A stretch of DNA of 64,000 bases from CADEED01 sp020442965 (GCA_041395525.1 JAWLAH010000012.1:22332-86331); one strand, 5' to 3'. Positions 1-9,180 are shown, numbered from the stretch's first letter. The notes: a model not told the origin generated them from the sequence alone. Made by a program: numbers and translations.

Positions 1-424
1 CGTGGGGTTTCCGGGCGAAACGGCGGCCGAATTCCAGGAACTGCTCGACTGGCTGGACGAGGCGCAGCTGGATCGCGTTGGTTGTTTCAAGTATTCGCCG
101 GTCGACGGCGCGACGGCGAATGCTCTCGCAAATCATGTAGCGCCCGAGATCCAGCAGGAGCGCTACGACCTGTTCATGCAGCGCGCGGCCGCGATCAGCG
201 CGGCACGCCTGCAAGCGCGTGTTGGGCGGTCCGAGCACGTTCTCGTCGATGCCATCGACGGCGACATCGCCATCGCACGCAGCCGCTCCGATGCGCCCGA
301 AATCGATGGCGTCGTACGAATTGCCAAGGGCGCGAAGCTGCGCGTCGGCGAGTTCGTGCAGGTGGCCATTACTGCCGCTGACGATTACGACCTGTACGCA
401 ACGACAGCACACGCGACCCCATAG
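1..424 (+). CDS. rimO: RimO (ribosomal protein S12 methylthiotransferase), C-terminal part
   Basis: This is the last 140 or so residues of RimO, the radical-SAM enzyme that methylthiolates an aspartate of ribosomal protein S12. The fragment opens with the MGFPGET motif (VGFPGET in full-length proteins), near the end of the radical-SAM barrel, followed by the FKYSPVDGA segment typical of RimO. The TRAM domain follows at about residues 75-135, where a beta-rich stretch ends in VQVAITAADDYDLYA. The GTG at position 2 is an internal valine codon, not a start; the gene begins upstream of the window. It is convergent with the lipoprotein gene that follows. MiaB is the nearest alternative, but the FKYSP and YDLYA segments favour RimO. 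Confidence 0.9.
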   Translation, partial: VGFPGETAAEFQELLDWLDEAQLDRVGCFKYSPVDGATANALANHVAPEIQQERYDLFMQRAAAISAARLQARVGRSEHVLVDAIDGDIAIARSRSDAPEIDGVVRIAKGAKLRVGEFVQVAITAADDYDLYATTAHATP

Positions 425-497
425 CGGGCGACGAGCGCGCGACGATCAGCTAGCCGCTGACGCGGCTCGGGCCATGCCTTGCCCGCGCAGGCCGCGC

Positions 498-1103
498 TCA
501 TTCGGCTGGCGCGAGCCCCACTTCGCGCATGATCGCGGTGTACCCCGCTTCGATCTGTGCGCCACGCAGCAGTGCCTGCGAGAAATCACCGGACTTGGCC
601 AGTGTTTGCGCATCGACGCGACTCTGACGATGCCGCGCGAAACTCGCACCAACACGCTCCAACGTGCCACGGTCGAAGTTCTGCGGCAACTGTTGGCTGT
701 CGGCCAACATGCGCAGACGTTTCTCGAGGGCCGACTGTATGGCGCCCAAATCGCTGTCCAGCTTGTTCCATCGCTGCTGTAGTTTGCTCTGTTGCGCGAC
801 GAAGCTTGCCTTGTTAGCGATGGTAGCGCCCTGCACTTCAGCGAAAGCGGCGCGGAGTTTCTGCGATCCCTGTACCACGGCGCCGTAGTCGCCCTGGTCG
901 AGCGCTGTCTTGAGTGATGCCAGCTGAGCGTCGTAGCGCGCGTAAGAATCGGGCGCGTAGCGCTTTGCATCGGCGGCGATGCCGACGGCAGCTTGCTCGA
1001 TCTCGGCCAGTGCCTGCGAGGCATCCTCGTGCGAGGCACTGCAAGCACCCAGCACTGCGACCAGGCAAAGTAACGGCAGCGTTCCAGATCGTCGGGGGTT
1101 CAT
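498..1103 (-). CDS. Putative lipoprotein, coiled-coil rich, unknown function
   Basis: The protein has 201 residues with a lipoprotein signal peptide: basic n-region MNPRR, hydrophobic core and lipobox VLGAC with lipidated Cys at residue 21. The mature part is almost wholly helical and heptad-like (SQALAEIEQAAVG, QSKLQQRWNKLDSDLG), as expected of a periplasmic coiled coil; no enzyme motif is seen. The preceding in-frame GTG at 1106 is a possible but less likely start than the ATG at 1103. It lies 24 bases downstream of glmS on the same strand, at the end of the export/OMP/glmS unit, so it is probably co-transcribed. DUF4398-type lipoproteins look similar, but the family is not certain. Confidence 0.7.
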   Translation of the reverse strand: MNPRRSGTLPLLCLVAVLGACSASHEDASQALAEIEQAAVGIAADAKRYAPDSYARYDAQLASLKTALDQGDYGAVVQGSQKLRAAFAEVQGATIANKASFVAQQSKLQQRWNKLDSDLGAIQSALEKRLRMLADSQQLPQNFDRGTLERVGASFARHRQSRVDAQTLAKSGDFSQALLRGAQIEAGYTAIMREVGLAPAE

Positions 1104-1127
1104 CACAAGCTGACGTCCCGGGTCGCG

Positions 1128-2963
1128 CTACTCGACGGTAACGCTCTTGGCGAGGTTGCGCGGTTGATCGACGTCGGTACCCTTCAGGATGGCGACGTGA
1201 TACGCCAATAGCTGCAGCGGCACCGTGTACACGATCGGCGCCTGAAAATAGCTCACATGCTTCGGCATATGGATAACTGTCACACCCTCTGATGGCTCGA
1301 TCCCCGACTCCGGATCGGCGAACACGATCAGCTCGCCACCGCGCGCTCGTACTTCCATCAGATTGGATTTGAGCTTCTCGACCAGATCATTGTTAGGCGC
1401 GACCGTTATGACCGGCATGTCCGCGTCGACCAGAGCAAGCGGACCGTGCTTGAGCTCTCCCGCTGGATACGCCTCGGCGTGAATATAGGAAATTTCCTTG
1501 AGCTTGAGCGCGCCCTCCATGGCGATCGGATGCAGCGCTCCGCGACCCAGGAACAGGCTATGGTGCTTGTCCGCGAACCGTGTTGCCAGATCGTAGATGA
1601 CCGGATCGAGTGACAACGCCTTCTCGATCAGGCCTGGAATCTCGATCAAGCGCTGCACGAGTCCCCGCTCGCGCTCAGCGTCGGCCGTGTGATGTTTGGC
1701 GATCGCGATCACCAGCATGCTGAGCGCGATCAACTGGGTCGTGAACGCCTTGGTGGATGCGACGCCGATCTCGGGTCCGGCGCGCGTCAGCATGACGAGT
1801 TCCGACTCGCGCACGAGCGAACTCTCCGGAACATTGCAAATCGTCAGGGCCGATAGGTAGCCCCCCTGCTTCGCCAGGCGCAGAGCTGCGAGCGTATCGG
1901 CCGTCTCACCAGACTGGGAAATCGTGACGAACAAGGAGTTCTTCGGCACTACCGGATTTCGATAGCGATACTCGCTGGCGATTTCGACGGTGCAGGGAAT
2001 CTTGCAGATCTGCTCGATGAAGTAGCGCGCGACCATACCCGAGTGATAACTCGTGCCGCAGGCCACGATATGCACATGTTCGGTCCGCTTGAAAATAGCA
2101 GTTGCGGCTGGCCCGAACGCGGCTTCCAGCAGGCGACCATTGGCCACCCGCTCTTGCAAGGTGTTAGCCACCGCGCGCGATTGCTCATGAATCTCCTTGA
2201 GCATGAAGTGGCGGTATTGCCCCTTCTCCGCCGCATCCGCCGATAGCTCGCTCTCGCGAATCTCACGCTCGACTGTGTCGCCGTTGCGGTCGAGTACCTT
2301 GATCGAAGTACGGCGGATCTCGGCAACGTCACCTTCTTCCAGGAACATGAAGCGTCGGGTAACCGGCAGCAGCGCCGCAACGTCGGACGCGACGAAATTT
2401 TCTTCAACTCCCAAACCGATGACGACCGGACAACCCTCGCGCGCCAGAATGATGCGCTCGGGATCGTTCTCGCTGATGACCGCCAGCGCGTACGCGCCCT
2501 CCAGCTCGGCGACGGTTGCCCTAACAGCCTTGAACAGATCCTTCTGGGTCGCGAGATGCTTGTGGACCCGGTGCGCAATCACCTCGGTATCTGTCTCGGA
2601 GGTGAATTCGTACCCCGCGCGCTTGAGATCGTCGCGCAGCTCGTCGTGATTCTCAATGATGCCGTTGTGAACGATCGCGAGCCCATCGCGGGAGATATGC
2701 GGATGCGCATTGCGCTCCGACGGTACGCCGTGCGTCGCCCAGCGTGTGTGTGCGATTCCGACGCCACCATGAGTAGGGCTGGCTTCGATCGACTCCTCGA
2801 GCATCTTGACCTTGCCGACCGCTCGCAGTCGTTTCAGCTTATCCGTGCCGTTCAGCACCGCGATGCCCGCCGAATCGTAGCCGCGATACTCGAGCCGTCG
2901 CAGACCCTCGATCAGGATCGGCACCACATTACGCTCGGCTATGGCTCCCACTATTCCGCACAT
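1128..2963 (-). CDS. glmS: Glutamine--fructose-6-phosphate aminotransferase (isomerizing)
   Basis: GlmS makes glucosamine-6-phosphate from fructose-6-phosphate and glutamine, the first step to UDP-GlcNAc, in the cytoplasm. At 611 residues it has the normal family length. The N-terminal class II glutaminase starts MCGIVGAIAERN, with Cys2 as nucleophile after Met removal, and contains HTRWATHG and HNGIIENH. Two SIS domains follow with the sugar-phosphate loops CGTSYHSG and SQSGETADT, and the C-terminus ends with the conserved DVDQPRNLAKSVTVE. A GAGAG ribosome-binding sequence precedes the ATG. It lies directly behind the EPS outer-membrane barrel and export genes, so this copy may be tuned to polysaccharide production; whether a second glmS exists cannot be seen here. 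No glmS ribozyme is visible in the 28-base gap upstream. Confidence 0.97.
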   Translation of the reverse strand: MCGIVGAIAERNVVPILIEGLRRLEYRGYDSAGIAVLNGTDKLKRLRAVGKVKMLEESIEASPTHGGVGIAHTRWATHGVPSERNAHPHISRDGLAIVHNGIIENHDELRDDLKRAGYEFTSETDTEVIAHRVHKHLATQKDLFKAVRATVAELEGAYALAVISENDPERIILAREGCPVVIGLGVEENFVASDVAALLPVTRRFMFLEEGDVAEIRRTSIKVLDRNGDTVEREIRESELSADAAEKGQYRHFMLKEIHEQSRAVANTLQERVANGRLLEAAFGPAATAIFKRTEHVHIVACGTSYHSGMVARYFIEQICKIPCTVEIASEYRYRNPVVPKNSLFVTISQSGETADTLAALRLAKQGGYLSALTICNVPESSLVRESELVMLTRAGPEIGVASTKAFTTQLIALSMLVIAIAKHHTADAERERGLVQRLIEIPGLIEKALSLDPVIYDLATRFADKHHSLFLGRGALHPIAMEGALKLKEISYIHAEAYPAGELKHGPLALVDADMPVITVAPNNDLVEKLKSNLMEVRARGGELIVFADPESGIEPSEGVTVIHMPKHVSYFQAPIVYTVPLQLLAYHVAILKGTDVDQPRNLAKSVTVE

Positions 2964-2991
2964 GTGCGACTCTCAGTTGTCTGGTTTGCGA

Positions 2992-4377
2992 CTAATTGGT
3001 TTGCGGGCTGCCGAGAGGATTGGCGCCGGTCGAAGTGCCGGGCCCCGTATCCGGGCCGAACGGTGAATAGCGCAGCTGCACGCTGCCGTACAGTTCCTTG
3101 TAATTGTCACTGAACACACCGCCACTGCGGTTGCGCCGATCCACGGAACTCGCAATCGACAGACTTTGCGTCAGACGCCAAAGAACCGCCGCACCGACGT
3201 ACTTCTCGGTGACGTCATACGACTGGCCGTTGATCGAATCGGTGGTCTGTCCCGCAAAAATTTGCACCTGACTGCGGGGCGTCAAGCGCCGCAGAAAGGC
3301 CGCGCGCAAATCAGACGTATCGCGCTTGAGCTGGGTGGCAAATTTGTAGTCTTCCTTCGAACGCCCGTAGGACAGGGTCAACTCTGTACGCGGCCGACGG
3401 TAGTTCGCGTCGATGCGCGCCGTCGTCTGCTCGAATGGCTCCGCCGCCGGCAGAATGAGATCGTCCGCCAGGTCGATCGTGTCGTTAATGCGGAATCGCT
3501 GTCCCTGATCGCCGGTCACAGCGAATTGACGCGCACCAGAGAGCGTCACCGTCAGCGACGGCGACACCTGGCGCGACACATTGGCGCGCAGCAGAGGCCC
3601 AGATTCGTTGTTAGTGTTGCCGTCGATCTGCGATAGGCCAGCCTCGACAAAGAAATTCGTCCGGCTGGTCACCGACAGCCAGCGCAGATAGTACTCACGG
3701 CGATCGAAATCCGCCTGTTGCACCAACGGCGACGGTTCGACATTGAACTTCTCGGTTGCAACTGCCAGGGACAGCCGCGACTGCGGGCTGAATGCGCGGG
3801 TGAGTAGCCCGCGCGCAAGATAACTCTGGCTGTTGAGCGTGGAATCCCGGCCCGCATCGCGGCGTGAGTAGCGCAACTCGGCGGTCGCGTCCATCGTCGG
3901 GCTGAAGCGCCAGCGCAGATCCGGTCCGGTCGTGAAGGTGTTGTAATTCTGCCGGTTGTCAGGCGAGGTTGGCAGGCGGAAATTCTCGCGCACCTGCGTC
4001 AGAGTATCGTCCACTACCCAGAAGAAGCGGTCTTCACGGATCTCGTAGCGCGCGTTGAGATTACCGCCACCGACGAACTGATCTGCGTCCCTGACGGCAT
4101 CGAAATAGTGATACATCGACAGATCGATGCCGCTCGCCAGCTGCAGCCGTCCCGAATCACGATTGGCGACTAATTCGACCCCGACAATGCCGAGCAAACT
4201 CGAAGTGCCATTCGACCCCACGCGTTCCACGTTGTCGGAATAGCCCGCGCCTGTCTTGACGATGAAATTGTAGTCGCTGGCCTGGCCGCCGCCGGCAGTC
4301 TGCCCAACGGCCGTGGAAACACCAGTCGCACACAGCAAAACCGCGGCTGCTAGCCGCCCGGCACAAGTCGATTTCAT
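2992..4377 (-). CDS. EPS-associated outer-membrane beta-barrel protein (EpsL / TIGR03016-like)
   Basis: The protein has 461 residues, a cleavable signal peptide (MKSTCAGRLAAAVLLCATG, cleavage near AVGQ) and then alternating aromatic/polar beta strands through to the C-terminus (GAGYSDNV, LQLASGIDLSMYHYF, RYEIREDRFFWVVDD, LRYSPFGPD). It resembles the barrel proteins that accompany polysaccharide export lipoproteins in EpsL-type and XrtA-type EPS loci, where they are thought to help move polymer across the outer membrane. The ATG at 4377 has a GGGAG Shine-Dalgarno at good spacing; the longer reading from 4395 would need a TTG and spoils the signal peptide. It follows the export gene after 32 bases. 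The exact family is by resemblance, not search. Confidence 0.75.
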   Translation of the reverse strand: MKSTCAGRLAAAVLLCATGVSTAVGQTAGGGQASDYNFIVKTGAGYSDNVERVGSNGTSSLLGIVGVELVANRDSGRLQLASGIDLSMYHYFDAVRDADQFVGGGNLNARYEIREDRFFWVVDDTLTQVRENFRLPTSPDNRQNYNTFTTGPDLRWRFSPTMDATAELRYSRRDAGRDSTLNSQSYLARGLLTRAFSPQSRLSLAVATEKFNVEPSPLVQQADFDRREYYLRWLSVTSRTNFFVEAGLSQIDGNTNNESGPLLRANVSRQVSPSLTVTLSGARQFAVTGDQGQRFRINDTIDLADDLILPAAEPFEQTTARIDANYRRPRTELTLSYGRSKEDYKFATQLKRDTSDLRAAFLRRLTPRSQVQIFAGQTTDSINGQSYDVTEKYVGAAVLWRLTQSLSIASSVDRRNRSGGVFSDNYKELYGSVQLRYSPFGPDTGPGTSTGANPLGSPQTN

Positions 4378-4409
4378 ATTGCTCCCGCGCGCCAACCCTT
4401 GCGCTGTGG

Positions 4410-5072
4410 CTAGAAAATGGATTGCGGAACGACCAGGACGTCGCCAGGGCGCAGTTCGAAATTCTGGCGCATGTCGCCGCGCTCCAGTAGGGCGCCGAGC
4501 TTCACACGTATCTCCTTGGTCTTGCCGTTCTCCTGCCGCACGATCCGCGAACGATTGGCGGAGGCGAAGTCTGTCACGCCGCCCACCAGCAATAGAACGT
4601 CGAGCACTCGCATGCCGTCGCGATAGGGAACCGCCTGCGGCACCTTCACCTGACCGACAACCTTGACCTGCGAAAAGGCGCTCAGGGCGTTGCTGACGAT
4701 GATATTCACCTGCGGCGTGCGCACGTACTCGCTGAGTACGGTCTCGATGTCGCGCGCGAGCCTGGTCGGCGTCTTGCCGACGGCAGTCATATCCTCGACG
4801 AGCGGCGTCGAAATTTTGCCGTCGGGGCGCACGGGAACCGTGACCGACAGCTCCGGATTGCGCCAGACGAAGACCTGTATCGTGTCACCGGGTCCGATGA
4901 TGTATTGATCGCCATCGACCTCACCGGTCGCTTGCGCGGGAACTGCGGTGTTGGCGGGCTTCGCCGTAGTCGTTGCGGAAGGAGTCTGCGCACAAGCTGT
5001 AATCACCGCGAAGGCGGCGGCGATGAGGGCTGCAAAAATCCGTTTTGGCACGTTGTGCCGCGTGTTCTTCAT
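4410..5072 (-). CDS. Polysaccharide export lipoprotein, XrtA-associated type (Wza/EpsA family)
   Basis: The protein has 220 residues. The lipobox VITAC places the lipidated Cys at residue 27. It is followed by the Poly_export domain (YIIGPGDTIQVFVWRNPELS, then VPVRPDGKIS) and one SLBB-type beta-grasp domain (VKVVGQVKVPQAVPYRDG) ending RPGDVLVVPQSIF. This is the short, Wza-like auxiliary channel subunit; the LSVTVPVRPDGKISTPL wording is typical of the exosortase-linked subfamily (TIGR03027). The ATG at 5072 gives the canonical lipoprotein signal; longer readings add a non-signal extension. It is the first gene of a minus-strand unit with the barrel gene and glmS. Its usual partners, the chain-length determinant and kinase, lie about 34 kb away in this window. 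Confidence 0.9.
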   Translation of the reverse strand: MKNTRHNVPKRIFAALIAAAFAVITACAQTPSATTTAKPANTAVPAQATGEVDGDQYIIGPGDTIQVFVWRNPELSVTVPVRPDGKISTPLVEDMTAVGKTPTRLARDIETVLSEYVRTPQVNIIVSNALSAFSQVKVVGQVKVPQAVPYRDGMRVLDVLLLVGGVTDFASANRSRIVRQENGKTKEIRVKLGALLERGDMRQNFELRPGDVLVVPQSIF

Positions 5073-5364
5073 GAACTGGAACCTTGGTCTGGTGAGGATT
5101 CGGACGTAGACGCGCCCACCTCGCGGTCCCGCGAGGTCGGTCGTTCCAACGTGTCTTGTGTGCAAGTCGTCTGCTATGCAGGAGGCAGTTATTCTCGCTC
5201 CCACCTGCCCTTGCCGCAACCACTTCAGGTTGTTTCTTTCGACGCATTGGGCAGGAGTGCGACCGACTCCCGGGACCCTGCGAGCGGATTGCACGGCCTA
5301 TCTGTGACCGACTTGGCAGCTCGCCGACGGGCGGCCCCGCCGGGCGGTTGATCAGCTGCCGAGA
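5073..5364. other. Non-coding stretch between export lipoprotein and deacetylase genes
   Basis: About 290 bases with no convincing gene. Both flanking genes are on the minus strand, so it should hold the promoter of the export unit (and any terminator of the deacetylase gene), but no clear -35/-10 pair or T-tract hairpin could be picked out by eye. Confidence 0.4.
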
Positions 5365-6282
5365 TTACTGCAGTGCGACGATCGGCTGGCCGAGACGCGA
5401 ATCCTCGCGGACACGGGACGGGATCGGCAGCATGCCGTGCGCGGCCAGCACGTCGGACATCGAACCAAACTGGAAGTCGTTGAGCAGGCGGCGCAGCCGC
5501 CCCTCGCATCGGTCGATGTTGTTGTAGTGCCGCAGGCGCGACAGAAAGTTAGCTTGCACACGAGGCTGATCGACGTCGATCTCCCAGGGATGCACGTAAA
5601 ACACCAGTGGCCGATCACCCTCGCGCTCCACCGACCGCATGCCAGCCCGTGACAGCCAATATGGGAACAACCGGAAATAGCCACCGCCCGAAATAGGCAC
5701 CCGCAATCCGGCCACTTGGGCGACAGACAGCGGCACTTCGATCAGGCTGCGCCCCGAGGGTGCGCGCATGCGGCAGGGCCCGAGCGGTGCACCCGGGATG
5801 CCGTAGTTGTCGTGATGGCTGACCGGAAAGACGCTGGAATCGTAGGTGAATCCAAGATCGATCAGCGTGTCGAGCGCCCACATCGAAACCTTGGTGATCG
5901 AAAAGCTCGCGGCGCGATAGCCGTTGACCGCCTTACCCGTCAGGTCCTCGAGCAATTCTTTCGCGTAGCGAGTCTCGTCGGCGAACTGCTGGCGGGTCTG
6001 CCGGTACACCAATTGGTGGGTGTGTCCGTGACAGGCAACCTCGTGGCCGGCGGCCGCAATATCCCGCACGAGTTGCGGCGAACGATCCGCGACCCAGCCC
6101 AACACGAAGAACGTACCACGCACGCTCTTCTCGGCCAGCATGTCGAGCATGCGATACACGTTGCGCTCGCAGCGATACTCGAGCTGCGGCCAGGCCTCAC
6201 GATGGATGGCGTTCGCAAACGCTTCAACGTGGAAGTAGTCTTCAACGTCGACCGTAAACGCATGAATAGGTTGCTTTCTCAT
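5365..6282 (-). CDS. Polysaccharide deacetylase, XrtA/PEP-CTERM locus type (NodB fold)
   Basis: The protein has 305 residues and no signal peptide. It starts with the hallmark FTVDVEDYFHVEAFA of the exosortase-locus deacetylases (TIGR03006), in which Asp-Val-Glu-Asp carries the catalytic/metal aspartates. It continues with GTFFVLGWVADR, GHEVACHGHTHQLVY (metal-binding H-x-x-x-H) and the C-terminal FYVHPWEIDVDQPR block. It probably removes N-acetyl groups from hexosamines of the polymer. The ATG at 6282 places FTVDVEDYF nine residues from the N-terminus, as usual for the family; the in-frame codons up to 6360 look non-coding. It is transcribed away from flippase 1. Confidence 0.9.
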   Translation of the reverse strand: MRKQPIHAFTVDVEDYFHVEAFANAIHREAWPQLEYRCERNVYRMLDMLAEKSVRGTFFVLGWVADRSPQLVRDIAAAGHEVACHGHTHQLVYRQTRQQFADETRYAKELLEDLTGKAVNGYRAASFSITKVSMWALDTLIDLGFTYDSSVFPVSHHDNYGIPGAPLGPCRMRAPSGRSLIEVPLSVAQVAGLRVPISGGGYFRLFPYWLSRAGMRSVEREGDRPLVFYVHPWEIDVDQPRVQANFLSRLRHYNNIDRCEGRLRRLLNDFQFGSMSDVLAAHGMLPIPSRVREDSRLGQPIVALQ

Positions 6283-6611
6283 CGTTAAGCTTGCGGCTTG
6301 CTCCGGGACCTTGCAGGGAGTCGCTTGGGGGTTTGCATCGATGGCTTTCCAATCGTTCACAAGGAGACCTCATTTTTACGTAATAGCAAATCCCCTATTC
6401 GTGTAGTGTCGGTCTCTTTTACGGTCCAAAGCCACGGGTGGCGTTGCATATTCAGTGTGCGTGTTTCGCAGTTCTTGCGATCGCCGCAGCACTTTTACCG
6501 ACCAACCAAAAACGGTACCTGCCGGTGTGACGTGGCTAACCTTTCGATCGCATGCAAACCGGACAAGCAACGCGCGTCCGGTATGCTCCGCGTCCGCGTG
6601 ACAGGACTCTG
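6283..6611. promoter_or_regulatory. Divergent intergenic region between deacetylase and flippase genes
   Basis: About 330 bases separate two divergently read genes, so at least two promoters must lie here. The part near 6368-6420 is visibly more AT-rich than its surroundings. No convincing sigma-70 or sigma-54 element, and no CRP-like palindrome of the type seen at 41441 and 42889, was found by eye. Confidence 0.4.
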
Positions 6612-8108
6612 ATGAACATTCGAAGATCGATGGCAAAGGGCGCCGCCTGGATGGTGTTCGCCAAATTGGCGGAGCGCTCCATTGGCCTCGTGAGCACGCT
6701 CGTGCTCGCGCGCCTGCTCATTCCGCACGACTTCGGCATCGTCGCCATGGCGATGTCGTTCGTCGCTCTGCTCGAGCTGCTCTCGGCGTTCAGCTTCGAC
6801 GTCGCGCTCATTCAAAAGCAGACCAAGGCAAGGCCCGCGATGGACACCGCCTGGACCTACGGCATCATCACGGCCATCGTCATCGCGGCACTGATGGTCT
6901 TGTTCGCGGGTCCGCTGGCGACGTTCTACCGCGAGGACGCCCTCACCGCCGTGATCAAAGCCCTCGCGCTCGGATCTCTCGCGCAGGGCTTTCAGAACAT
7001 CGGCGTCGTGACGTTTCGCATGGACATGCAGTTCGACAAGGAATTTCGTTTCCTGATCGCCAAGAAGCTCATTGGATTCGCGATCACGATTCCGCTCGCG
7101 TTCTCGATGCGATCTTACTGGGCGCTCGTCATCGGCCAGGTGGCTGGTCGGTTTGCGGGCACCATCCTGAGCTACACGATGCAGTCGTACCGCCCGCGCG
7201 TGTCACTCGCGGCCACCCGCGAGCTATTCAACTTTTCCAAGTGGGTATTCGTCCTCAACTGCGTCGGCTACGTCAAAGAACGATCGTCGGACTGGATCAT
7301 TGGGCGTTCGAGCGGGCCGATCGCGCTCGGCACGTTCAATATCGCTTATGAGCTCGCCAGCCTGCCGAGCACCGAGCTCGCTGCACCCATCAACCGCGCG
7401 GTATTCCCGGCTTATGCCAAGCTCGCCCACGATCTGCCGGCGTTGCGGGGCGAATATATTTCAGTCATCGCCTTGTTGTTGGTACTAACAGTCCCTGCGG
7501 TGCTTGGTCTCGCTGCGAGCGCGCCACTCGTGGTACCGGTCGTGCTCGGCGACAACTGGCTGCACGCAGTGCCGGTCCTGATGTTGATGTCGTTCTTCGG
7601 CTTCACCAATCTCCTGCAGAGTAACGCACAGGCCGCATTTCTCGCGATCGGCCGCCCTGACGTGCCGACCAAGTTGCTCGTGACTCAGGTCATCCTGCAG
7701 ATTGCGGCGCTGATTCCGCTCACGAATTCGATGGGAGCGGTGGGCGCCGCCTGGGCATTCGTGCTGGTCGCGGTAGTGATGATTCCCGTCAGTATCGGCG
7801 TCGTGGTACACATGCTCGAGTTGCGGCTGCGCGATCTGCTGGCAGCCATCTGGCGACCCATCAACGCGTCACTGATCATGTTCATCGTGGTGTACTGGCT
7901 CACGAGCAAGCGGGCGGCGCGTGGCTCTACCCTCGATCAGGCCGGCGATCTGCTGTTTGTCATCGTCGTGGGCGCAGCTATCTACGTGGGCCTGATGGCG
8001 CTCTTCTGGCAGTTGAACGGTCGGCCCGACGGCCCCGAACGTCAGCTGCTCGACCGTGCGCTCGGCCTGTCGCGCCGCTTTCTGAACTGGCCACGCCCGC
8101 CGACGTAG
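6612..8108 (+). CDS. Oligosaccharide flippase 1 (Wzx/MATE-type, polysaccharide biosynthesis family)
   Basis: The protein has 498 residues with 12-14 predicted membrane helices and few soluble stretches. It opens MNIRRSMAKGAAWMVFAKLAERSIGL and has the LVLARLLIPHDFGIVAMAMS motif of the Wzx/WzxC group (L-x-P-x-D-F/Y-G). Such proteins flip undecaprenyl-linked repeat units across the inner membrane. The ATG at 6612 begins the conserved N-terminus; the frame is open upstream to 6552 but without a plausible signal. It stands alone on the plus strand between divergent and convergent neighbours. A second flippase of the same family is at 16206; they share the SMAM... segment but differ widely elsewhere. 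Confidence 0.9.
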   Translation: MNIRRSMAKGAAWMVFAKLAERSIGLVSTLVLARLLIPHDFGIVAMAMSFVALLELLSAFSFDVALIQKQTKARPAMDTAWTYGIITAIVIAALMVLFAGPLATFYREDALTAVIKALALGSLAQGFQNIGVVTFRMDMQFDKEFRFLIAKKLIGFAITIPLAFSMRSYWALVIGQVAGRFAGTILSYTMQSYRPRVSLAATRELFNFSKWVFVLNCVGYVKERSSDWIIGRSSGPIALGTFNIAYELASLPSTELAAPINRAVFPAYAKLAHDLPALRGEYISVIALLLVLTVPAVLGLAASAPLVVPVVLGDNWLHAVPVLMLMSFFGFTNLLQSNAQAAFLAIGRPDVPTKLLVTQVILQIAALIPLTNSMGAVGAAWAFVLVAVVMIPVSIGVVVHMLELRLRDLLAAIWRPINASLIMFIVVYWLTSKRAARGSTLDQAGDLLFVIVVGAAIYVGLMALFWQLNGRPDGPERQLLDRALGLSRRFLNWPRPPT

Positions 8109-8127
8109 TCAAGCTTGCCGCGCGTGC

Positions 8128-9180
8128 CTACTTACTCCTTGCCGGAGAATCGTCCGCGACTCGACGCAGCCAGATTTCCCGCCAATAGGTATTGGACGCG
8201 CGCGGACAACCCAGGCGTCCAGGCGTGAATTCCGCACGACAAAATACGTTGTCCAACTGGATACAGGGCGACTTCATCGACACCATTTTGCCGCTCTTTT
8301 CGTCGATCAGTTTATTGACGCGCTGCTGCACGCGATAACGGTGGCCGGAGTATTTGAGCATCTCCGGATCGTAGCGCATGCCACGGTTGAAACCGTCAGC
8401 GGTGATCGTCGCACTAATCTCTTCGGCAGATTTCACTTCGACCAGCTCGCCCGGCTGCAGATCGAGGATTTCGGTGGGAGTCCGCTGCCCCGGCTCGATC
8501 TTCCCGACCATGATCGGGAACGGCTCGCCGCCGCGCAGCTGCTGGAACTTGTTATAGAACTGCAATAATAGGCGGTAGCCGACGCCACGCTGCAGCAGCG
8601 CGGCGTAACCAGCCCTTGTCAGTAGTTTGAACATGTGCCAGATGCTGTGATTGCCGCTGGTCACATCCGCCAGATACTGCCTGATGTCCCACGTCGACAG
8701 ATCGTCGCTCGCGTCGTAGATCGCGGTGGTCTGACAAACATAGGTCGGGTTGTCTGGTGGGTCGTCGACGCGCGCAGCCTGCAGGACACGCTCGACCGTA
8801 CAATTGGCGCCAGCGGCAACGACCGGCGGCGGCTGGTCATCGTTGGCGCGTTTCAGCCAGGCTTCCTTCCAGAAGAAGACGCAGTCTGCCTGACAACCAT
8901 CATGGGCGTGCCCGTCACAACGGCCGCCTTCGAGATGCACCGTATCGTACATGCGTCGCCCGCCGGTACGATGGACGCTCGAATCGCAAGTCTTGTGCGC
9001 CGCTTTGTAGACGCGCATGCGGTGCCCGCACAGCGTGAACATTTCCGGCTGAAACGGTAGTCCGTCGAGACGCGCCTGGGCATCGAGCGTCGCCAGAATT
9101 TCTGCCTGACTGCGCACGATGACCCACTCGCCTGCGCGCAAGCCAAGGCTCATCTGCCGTGATAGATCGCCGCGTGGCAT
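8128..9180 (-). CDS. Uncharacterised protein with two copies of a Cys-containing domain
   Basis: The protein has 350 residues, no signal peptide and no membrane helix. It is built from two copies of one module at about residues 14-112 and 240-342. Each copy runs GE-W/L-V-x-V-x-S-x-x-E-I, then PEM-x-x-x-x-GHR-x-R-V, then a Cys cluster and (F/Y)W(K/R)E-x-WL-(K/R)R. Copy 1 has Cys65, Cys88, Cys96 and Cys100 (RCDGHAHDGCQADC), copy 2 Cys306, Cys314 and Cys325 (VFCRAEF...GCPR), which suggests a metal site. The middle (about 120-235) is helical. The function is unknown. It sits alone on the minus strand, convergent with flippase 1, inside the glycan region. The start may be the ATG at 9180 or the one at 9153; neither has a strong ribosome site. 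Confidence 0.75.
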   Translation of the reverse strand: MPRGDLSRQMSLGLRAGEWVIVRSQAEILATLDAQARLDGLPFQPEMFTLCGHRMRVYKAAHKTCDSSVHRTGGRRMYDTVHLEGGRCDGHAHDGCQADCVFFWKEAWLKRANDDQPPPVVAAGANCTVERVLQAARVDDPPDNPTYVCQTTAIYDASDDLSTWDIRQYLADVTSGNHSIWHMFKLLTRAGYAALLQRGVGYRLLLQFYNKFQQLRGGEPFPIMVGKIEPGQRTPTEILDLQPGELVEVKSAEEISATITADGFNRGMRYDPEMLKYSGHRYRVQQRVNKLIDEKSGKMVSMKSPCIQLDNVFCRAEFTPGRLGCPRASNTYWREIWLRRVADDSPARSK

